A DNA stretch of 20,825 bases from contig URMA01000054.1 of NCBI GenBank assembly GCA_900548875.1, positions 1-20,825 on the forward strand, written 5' to 3'. The stretch is from an uncultured Porphyromonadaceae bacterium. Lineage in GTDB: Bacteria; Bacteroidota; Bacteroidia; Bacteroidales; Muribaculaceae. The notes under the pieces were generated by a model that saw nothing but the letters and a program-made list of their open reading frames with translations, was not told the DNA's origin and did no database searches. This document shows, piece after piece, positions 15,986 to 20,825 of the stretch (the stretch's first letter is position 1; each line of letters begins with the position of its first letter). A program made the position numbers and the translations under genes.

Positions 15986-16969
15986 TTATTGGTTAAGAGT
16001 GAGGAATTTATGGAATGTTGACAAGGCTTTCTGACTTTCAAGGGAATCTTTTGCCAATGCCACACATTCTTCAATCGTTTTCTGTGGTTCCAAAGCCTGA
16101 ATGGCAAACGAAGCGTTAATCAACACACAGTCGGTCTGCGCCTTGCTGCCTTCATTATTCAACACGCGATAAAATATTGCAGCGGCATCTTCAGGCGTTT
16201 TCCCACCGTAAAGTTCTTCCTGACGCGCCATCGAAAAGCCCAAATCAGAAGGGCGGTAAATAGTCTCGTAGCGATTTGTCATTACTTTAAACTCGTCCGT
16301 CAGCGAAATTTCATCGTATCCGTCCAAGTTGTTGACTACGGCAAACTGCAATCCAAGCTTTTGCAGCGTATTGGTGTAGAGCCGCATTTGCGGAAGGTCG
16401 GCCACACCCAACAACTGGCAGGAAGGATGGCAAGGATTGACCAACGGGCCCAGCAAATTGAACAACGTACGCACACCCAACGCCTTTCTGACTGGAGCTA
16501 CGGTTTTCAAAGCCGGATGGAAAAAAGGTGCGTGCAGGTAAGCCATACCGCACTGCTCGATGGAACGCTTCAGCTTGTCCTGATTATTGGTGAATTTCAC
16601 CCCGTAGTGTTCCATGACGTTGCTGGCCCCGCTCACCGAAGTCGCGCCGTAATTTCCATGTTTGGCAACCCGATAACCGGCTCCGGCTACCACAAAGCAG
16701 GCACATGTGGAAATGTTGAACGTGTTCTTTCCGTCGCCACCGGTTCCGACAATGTCAATCGGATGAAATTCATGCAGGTCGATTGGAACACAAGCCTGAA
16801 GCAAGGCATCCCGAAAACCGGCCAGTTCATCCACCGTGACACCCCGCATTTGGAACGCCGCCAATAAAGCTGCAATTTGCGCTTCATTCATTTCGCCACC
16901 GGTCATTTTCAACATCAGTGTGCAGGCTTCCCCGCGCGTCAGTTCTTCGTGGCGGAATATCTGTTTCAT
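15986..16969 (-). CDS. trpD: Anthranilate phosphoribosyltransferase
   Basis: A 327-residue transferase that adds phosphoribose from PRPP to anthranilate. The PRPP-binding GTGGDGKNTFNIST loop is at about residues 71-84, followed by KHGNYGATSVSGASNV, a variant of the usual KHGNRSVSSKSGSADV stretch, and GVRTLFNLLGPLVNP. The protein is not fused to the TrpG amidotransferase. It follows trpG after a 45-base gap and is three bases from trpC. Confidence 0.97.
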   Translation of the reverse strand: MKQIFRHEELTRGEACTLMLKMTGGEMNEAQIAALLAAFQMRGVTVDELAGFRDALLQACVPIDLHEFHPIDIVGTGGDGKNTFNISTCACFVVAGAGYRVAKHGNYGATSVSGASNVMEHYGVKFTNNQDKLKRSIEQCGMAYLHAPFFHPALKTVAPVRKALGVRTLFNLLGPLVNPCHPSCQLLGVADLPQMRLYTNTLQKLGLQFAVVNNLDGYDEISLTDEFKVMTNRYETIYRPSDLGFSMARQEELYGGKTPEDAAAIFYRVLNNEGSKAQTDCVLINASFAIQALEPQKTIEECVALAKDSLESQKALSTFHKFLTLNQ

Positions 16970-17014
16970 ATTGTATCTTTCAATTTAATCTGTTATAAAA
17001 TGGAGGTTTTCTTT

Positions 17015-17578
17015 TTAGTGCTGAAGCCAGTTGGCCAATATCTGTTTTCCGTCGGGAGTAAGCACTGATTCGGGATGAAATTGTACGCCGCGCACATCGA
17101 GCGTCCTGTGCCGGAGGGCCATAATGTAGCCCTCTTCACTGACGGCTGTCACTTCCAGACAATCCGGGAATCCATCTTTGTCCACTACCCATGAGTGGTA
17201 TCTGCCGACCGAAATTTGCGACGGAAGTCCCTCAAACAAATAGTCGGGTACCGTCAGGGTGATGGGACTCTGTATGCCATGGAACACTTCATCCAGATTG
17301 GTCAGCTTTCCGCCAAATACTTCTCCGATGGCCTGTTCGCCCAGACAAACACCGAGTATCGGTTTCTTGCCGGCATACGTACGGATTACGTCCATCAGAA
17401 GGCCGGCTTCCTCCGGGATACCGGGACCGGGCGAAAGGAGTATCTTATCAAATTCCTCCAACTCTTGCAGTTGGAACTGGTCGTTTCGTTTGACGGTGAC
17501 TTCTGCCCCCAATTCTTTTATCAGGTGACTCAGATTATAGACAAATGAGTCGTAGTTATCGATGATGACAATTTTCAT
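17015..17578 (-). CDS. trpG: Anthranilate synthase glutamine amidotransferase subunit
   Basis: A 187-residue class I glutamine amidotransferase that feeds ammonia to TrpE. The catalytic triad is visible: C78 (GVCLGEQ), H168 and E170 (VQFHPES). The oxyanion motif LLSPGPGIP lies at about 47-55. The nucleophile motif reads CLGEQ, with glutamate where CLGHQ is usual; the catalytic residues themselves are intact. A stand-alone subunit located six bases after trpE. A role shared with 4-amino-4-deoxychorismate synthesis cannot be excluded from sequence. Confidence 0.96.
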   Translation of the reverse strand: MKIVIIDNYDSFVYNLSHLIKELGAEVTVKRNDQFQLQELEEFDKILLSPGPGIPEEAGLLMDVIRTYAGKKPILGVCLGEQAIGEVFGGKLTNLDEVFHGIQSPITLTVPDYLFEGLPSQISVGRYHSWVVDKDGFPDCLEVTAVSEEGYIMALRHRTLDVRGVQFHPESVLTPDGKQILANWLQH

Positions 17579-17584
17579 GTTATA

Positions 17585-18985
17585 TTATCTTTTTTCTGCC
17601 AGGATAATAGCTTTCTTCAATGCACCCAGCTTATTGTTTACTTCTTGCAATTCGTTGTTCTCGTCACTTTTGGCTACGATGCCGCCTCCTGCCTGAAACC
17701 ACAACTCATTGTTTCGGCTCACGAAGGTGCGGATAGTAATGGCCTGGTTCAAATCACCGTTAAATCCGATGAAACCGATACATCCGCCGTAAGCGCCACG
17801 GTTATGCGGCTCTATTTCGCTTATCAGCTGCATGGCCTTTACCTTTGGTGCACCGCTGAGAGTGCCGGCCGGGAACGTGTCAATGAATGTTTTGACCGGA
17901 TCGGCTTCATCGTCCAATGTCCCGCTGACCCGGCTTACCAGGTGAATGACATGGCTGTAATATTGCGGCTGCTTATAGAATTCCACATGCGTATTGTGGC
18001 AGTTGCGACTCAAATCGTTACGTGCCAAATCGACCAGCATCACGTGTTCCGCATTTTCTTTGGGGTCAGCCAGCAGGGCTTGTGTCAGAGCTTCGTCCGT
18101 TTTCTTGTCACCGCTTCTCCGCGTAGTTCCGGCAATCGGATCAATTGTCGCTTTTCTGTCCTCAATTTTGCAGTGTGTTTCAGGCGAAGAACCGAATATG
18201 CGGAATCCGCCAAAGTCAAAATAGAACAGGTAAGGCGACGGATTGATGCTTCTCAAAGCTCGATAAAGAGTGAAATCGTCGCCTTCATAACGCTGGACAA
18301 AACGGCGGGAAAGCACAATTTGAAACACATCCCCTCTTTTGCAGTGGGCAATGCCCTTGCGGATATTGGCCTTGTGCTCTTCATCGGTCAGCGTACTGGT
18401 GGTTTCGCCCACAGCTCTGAACTCATAAGTAGTATAATTCTGATTGTTGACCGCCTTTTCTATTTCATCAATATGGCTGGGTTCGTTGTCGGCCTGTAAT
18501 TCCACCAGCACCATTTCACTTTTGAAATCGTTGAACACGATTAAGTATTTATAGAGGATATAAAGAATTTCCGGGGCATCGTTTTTGGGATCGCTGCTAT
18601 CCTTCACGGGAATATTCTCAAAATAACGGACAGCGTTGAACGTCGTATAGCCGTACACGCCTCCGTAACGGGCGTATTCGCCGTTCACCTGAAACCGGTC
18701 CAGAAAAGCCTTAAAGGCATCTTCCACCTGAAAATCGGGTGCCAACGGACGTTCTTCACGGCTTTTGTCAGGATAGACGGTGGTAACGATTCCGTGGTTC
18801 ACCGAGAAACTGGCGATGAGATTCAACCCAATGAAGGAACGGTTGTTTTCTACTCCATAATAGTCTGAACTTTCCAGCAGAATGCTCTGCGGGAACAAAT
18901 CGCGCACTGTCAGGTACGTGCTCACCGGAGTATGCAAATCGCCGGGTAGTGTCTTGTAGCAGGTTGTATAGATAAAATTTTTCAT
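17585..18985 (-). CDS. trpE: Anthranilate synthase component I
   Basis: A 466-residue chorismate-utilising enzyme making anthranilate with TrpG. The tryptophan feedback-binding signature LLES is at residues 36-39, which favours TrpE over PabB or isochorismate synthase. The C-terminal catalytic domain shows FQIVLSRRF, FGSSPETH, DPIAGTTRR, PAGTLSGAPKVKAM and GAYGGCIGF. Length is normal for the compact TrpE of this phylum. It begins 11 bases after the trpB stop. Feedback inhibition by tryptophan is expected from the family and adds to the attenuation seen upstream. Confidence 0.97.
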   Translation of the reverse strand: MKNFIYTTCYKTLPGDLHTPVSTYLTVRDLFPQSILLESSDYYGVENNRSFIGLNLIASFSVNHGIVTTVYPDKSREERPLAPDFQVEDAFKAFLDRFQVNGEYARYGGVYGYTTFNAVRYFENIPVKDSSDPKNDAPEILYILYKYLIVFNDFKSEMVLVELQADNEPSHIDEIEKAVNNQNYTTYEFRAVGETTSTLTDEEHKANIRKGIAHCKRGDVFQIVLSRRFVQRYEGDDFTLYRALRSINPSPYLFYFDFGGFRIFGSSPETHCKIEDRKATIDPIAGTTRRSGDKKTDEALTQALLADPKENAEHVMLVDLARNDLSRNCHNTHVEFYKQPQYYSHVIHLVSRVSGTLDDEADPVKTFIDTFPAGTLSGAPKVKAMQLISEIEPHNRGAYGGCIGFIGFNGDLNQAITIRTFVSRNNELWFQAGGGIVAKSDENNELQEVNNKLGALKKAIILAEKR

Positions 18986-18996
18986 TGTCTTTTCGT

Positions 18997-20193
18997 TTAA
19001 AGATTTTCAAAACTGTTTTTATACTTCAGATACGTTTCGATGTCCTTGTCGCCTCTTCCCGATACGGTCAGTACCACAATATCGGATGGTTTGAAACTGA
19101 CTTTCTCCAATGCTCCCAACGCATGAGCCGATTCCAATGCCGGAATAATACCCTCCAGTCGGGTCAATTCAAAGGCGGCGCGCAAAGCTTCATCGTCGTT
19201 GATGGCCAGAACGGTTGCCCTTTTCTGCGCGGCCAGATTGGCGTGCATCGGACCGATACCCGGATAATCCAAACCTGCCGACACGGAATAAGGTTCCTGA
19301 ATTTGTCCATCCTCATTCTGCATGACAAGTGTCTTTGCGCCGTGAATGATACCCAGACGTCCCAACTGAATGGTTGCGGCCGAAAATCCGGTTTCCACAC
19401 CTTTTCCTCCGGCTTCCGCCAAAATGATTTTCACCCGGTCATCATCCAAATAATGATAAATGGTACCGGCTGCATTGCTGCCACCTCCAACACAGGCCAT
19501 CAGGTAATCCGGATAGTCACGTCCTTCATGCTCCATCAACTGTTTTTTGATTTCTTCGCTGATGACCGACTGCAAGCGGGCCACCATATCCGGATAAGGA
19601 TGAGGGCCAACCGTCGAACCGATCACATAGTAGGTGTCGGCCGGATGGCAGCACCAGTCACGAATGGCCTCGTTGGTGGCATCCTTCAGCGTCATGTTGC
19701 CGGAGGTGACAACCTCTACTCTGGCACCCAGCATTTCCATGCGTTCAACATTCACCCGCTGCCGTTCCACATCGGTCTTACCCATATAGACCACGCATTC
19801 CATGCCCATCAGAGCACACACCGTAGCCGTCGCCACACCATGCTGTCCGGCACCCGTTTCAGCAATGATACGTTTCTTGCCCATTCGCCGGGCCAAAAGC
19901 ACCTGACCGATGGCATTGTTGATTTTATGAGCTCCGGTGTGATTCAAATCTTCTCTTTTCAAATATATTTTGCATCCGTATTTTTGCGACAATCGTTTGG
20001 CAAGATATAGAGGGGATGGGCGCCCCACATAATCTTTGAGCAATGCCTGATATTCTTTTTGGAAACTTTCGTCCTCCAACACCGTGAGATAGGCTTCTCT
20101 CAATTCTTCCACACAACGATGGAGTATTTCCGGTATGTAGGCTCCGCCAAAATCTCCATAAAATCCTTCTTGATTCACTTGATAAGTATTCAT
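18997..20193 (-). CDS. trpB: Tryptophan synthase beta subunit
   Basis: A 398-residue PLP enzyme that condenses indole with serine. The PLP lysine is K90 in HTGAHKINN, and the phosphate-binding GGGSNAAG loop is present. The start is ATG 20193 (MNTYQVNQEGFYGDFGGAYIPE), as usual for the family; an in-frame ATG at 20220 would place the first codons in the terminator stem and is rejected. It is the first structural gene, with the attenuator just 18 bases upstream. This is the TrpB1 type that works with TrpA. Confidence 0.97.
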   Translation of the reverse strand: MNTYQVNQEGFYGDFGGAYIPEILHRCVEELREAYLTVLEDESFQKEYQALLKDYVGRPSPLYLAKRLSQKYGCKIYLKREDLNHTGAHKINNAIGQVLLARRMGKKRIIAETGAGQHGVATATVCALMGMECVVYMGKTDVERQRVNVERMEMLGARVEVVTSGNMTLKDATNEAIRDWCCHPADTYYVIGSTVGPHPYPDMVARLQSVISEEIKKQLMEHEGRDYPDYLMACVGGGSNAAGTIYHYLDDDRVKIILAEAGGKGVETGFSAATIQLGRLGIIHGAKTLVMQNEDGQIQEPYSVSAGLDYPGIGPMHANLAAQKRATVLAINDDEALRAAFELTRLEGIIPALESAHALGALEKVSFKPSDIVVLTVSGRGDKDIETYLKYKNSFENL

Positions 20194-20211
20194 GAGCGTA
20201 TTTTTAGGGGT

Positions 20212-20253
20212 AAAAAACAAAACAGGCTGCCGTAAGTTACGACAGCCTGTTTT
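20212..20253 (-). terminator. trp attenuator terminator hairpin
   Basis: On the minus strand AAAACAGGCTGTCG (from 20253) pairs with its complement ending at 20219, about 14-15 bp with one G-T pair near the tip, followed by TTTTGTTTTTTA. A strong intrinsic terminator placed between the leader peptide and trpB, so it must be overcome for operon expression. Confidence 0.9.
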
Positions 20254-20296
20254 ATTATATTTTTGTTGATAAGTATATACACACGACTGAGTTCCC

Positions 20297-20359
20297 TTAC
20301 GACTTTTTAAGCAGTAAGCGGCGCCACCAGAAGAAGGTATTTACCATAACGTAATTCAT
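20297..20359 (-). CDS. trpL: trp leader peptide with tandem Trp codons
   Basis: A 20-residue open frame, MNYVMVNTFFWWRRLLLKKS, with two adjacent TGG codons at positions 11 and 12 (20324-20329). It starts about 16 nt after the predicted transcription start and is followed by the attenuator hairpin. Tryptophan is rare, so two in a row in a short leader frame before a trp operon is the classical sign of a peptide whose translation senses charged tRNA-Trp. The stop codon lies inside the segment that can pair with the terminator. I name it trpL by analogy; the peptide itself is not expected to have a function. Confidence 0.82.
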   Translation of the reverse strand: MNYVMVNTFFWWRRLLLKKS

Positions 20360-20380
20360 AATGCATTTTTTATTTTGATG

Positions 20381-20411
20381 CAAAGATAATACTTTATATT
20401 GAATATTCAAA
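20381..20411 (-). promoter_or_regulatory. trp operon promoter
   Basis: On the minus strand TTTG (20408-20411), a 19-bp spacer and TATCTTTG (20381-20388) match the Bacteroides -33/-7 consensus at every defined base. Start expected near 20375. I see no palindrome over it that would suggest a TrpR-type operator. Confidence 0.85.
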
Positions 20412-20731
20412 CAAAAACTATGAATTTTTATTATTTATCGCCTTTTCAAGACAATTTTAAACCACCAATATTATAAAGCTATAAGCATATCGACCATCAA
20501 ACCCCAATCAGCCGTCCGACTTTAGACGGATTTCATACTGTTATCCAGCAGATTGATTTTTGTTTCTGCCGACAACAATATGGAAAAGGACCAAAGAGCC
20601 GATGCAAAGACACTCAATCATAAACAAATCGACGAAATGACGGTCTATTTACCGATTTATGCAGAAGCAAACGGAATATGAAAGAAAAATTAAAATGCCC
20701 GATGAAAACAAACTTTTTTTCGCAAAAAGTA
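20412..20731. other. Gap between divergent trp operon and CAT tRNA
   Basis: About 320 bases of AT-rich sequence between the trp promoter and the tRNA promoter, read in opposite directions. It contains one possible small plus-strand frame (20580-20681, 33 codons, starting MEKDQRADAK) with no visible promoter or family resemblance, and a weak 5-bp hairpin CCGTC/GACGG near 20513-20530. I support no gene here. Confidence 0.4.
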
Positions 20732-20762
20732 TTGCACAGTTTAAATTTTAGTGATAACTTTG
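20732..20762 (+). promoter_or_regulatory. Promoter of the right-edge tRNA
   Basis: TTG at 20732-20734 and TAACTTTG at 20755-20762, a full -7 match, are separated by 20 bp. The tRNA begins 13 bases downstream. The -33 region reads TTGCACA, as at the tRNA-Gln promoter. Confidence 0.75.
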
Positions 20763-20774
20763 CACTCGCAAAAC

Positions 20775-20825
20775 GGCGGGATAGCTCAGTTGGTTAGAGC
20801 GTCGGATTCATAACCCGGAGGTCTC
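20775..20825 (+). tRNA. tRNA with CAT anticodon (Met, or Ile2), cut by the window edge
   Basis: The first 51 bases of a tRNA: acceptor GGCGGGA, D arm GCTC-AGTTGGTTA-GAGC, and anticodon arm TCGGA-TTCATAA-CCCGG with anticodon CAT. The innermost anticodon-stem pair is A-C. The T arm and 3' acceptor strand lie beyond the window. CAT can be elongator Met or, after lysidine modification, Ile; the initiator is less likely given the ordinary D arm, but the missing half prevents a firm call. Confidence 0.85.

Larger units (their letters stand above)
20212..20375 (-). promoter_or_regulatory. trp operon leader/attenuator region
   Basis: The roughly 165-nt leader runs from the predicted start near 20375 to the terminator end. 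In order it holds the trpL peptide (20297-20359), a short spacer and the terminator. Alternative pairings are visible. Segment CTTAC (20314-20318, just after the Trp codons) can pair with GTAAG (20296-20300, at the stop codon). GTCGTAAG (20296-20303) can instead pair with CTTACGGC (20229-20236) in the loop and second arm of the terminator, eight pairs with one G-T. A ribosome stalled on the Trp codons would cover the first segment and free the second to disturb the terminator; a ribosome at the stop codon would cover the second and let the terminator form. The pairings are seen; the switch is inferred. Confidence 0.8.

Noticed and set aside
18985..20010. Plus-strand open frame of 341 codons opposite trpB
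   Set aside because: Antisense to an intact trpB; the His/Arg-rich composition is typical of a shadow frame.
20307..20366. Alternative leader frame starting at ATG 20366 (MHYELRYGKY…)
   Set aside because: It contains no Trp codon and ends before the switching segment; the overlapping frame at 20359 with tandem TGG explains the context better.

Overview
The window looks like chromosomal core DNA from a gut Bacteroidales bacterium (Bacteroides/Phocaeicola/Parabacteroides type). This rests on protein character (FeoA-FeoB fusion, short MenE, trp order B-E-G-D-C-F-A), on at least five promoters fitting the Bacteroides -33 TTTG / -7 TAnnTTTG pattern, and on the near absence of Shine-Dalgarno sites. 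Genus is inference; no rRNA is present.

Layout: 1-125 holds two copies of a 56-bp direct repeat. 205-275 is tRNA-Gln(CTG) on the minus strand with its own promoter and terminator. 478-957 is a small AT-rich hypothetical gene on the plus strand, convergent with metG and separated from it by a strong two-way hairpin. From metG to trpB every protein gene is on the minus strand. Read in the direction of transcription (right to left) they are the trp operon (trpL leader, trpB, E, G, D, C, F, A, terminator), a 404-bp gap with a three-copy 73-bp repeat that carries promoter-like sequences, a YbhN/LPG-synthase-like membrane protein overlapping menD, then menB, menC, menE, then feoAB with its own promoter, a secreted GHL10-family glycosidase-like protein with a type IX secretion-like tail, and metG. 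The right edge holds the start of a CAT-anticodon tRNA on the plus strand.

The trp genes encode the full route from chorismate to tryptophan. The men genes encode the middle of menaquinone synthesis, from isochorismate to o-succinylbenzoyl-CoA, plus the naphthoate ring-closing enzyme MenB; an isochorismate synthase (menF) is not in the cluster.

The most interesting non-coding signal is 5' of trpB: a perfect promoter, a 20-codon leader peptide with two adjacent Trp codons, and a long intrinsic terminator just before trpB. This is a complete transcription-attenuation layout in a Bacteroidales genome. The leader's stop-codon segment repeats part of the terminator's first arm, which suggests a specific switching mechanism. 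I see no mobile genetic island, CRISPR array or defence system in the window.
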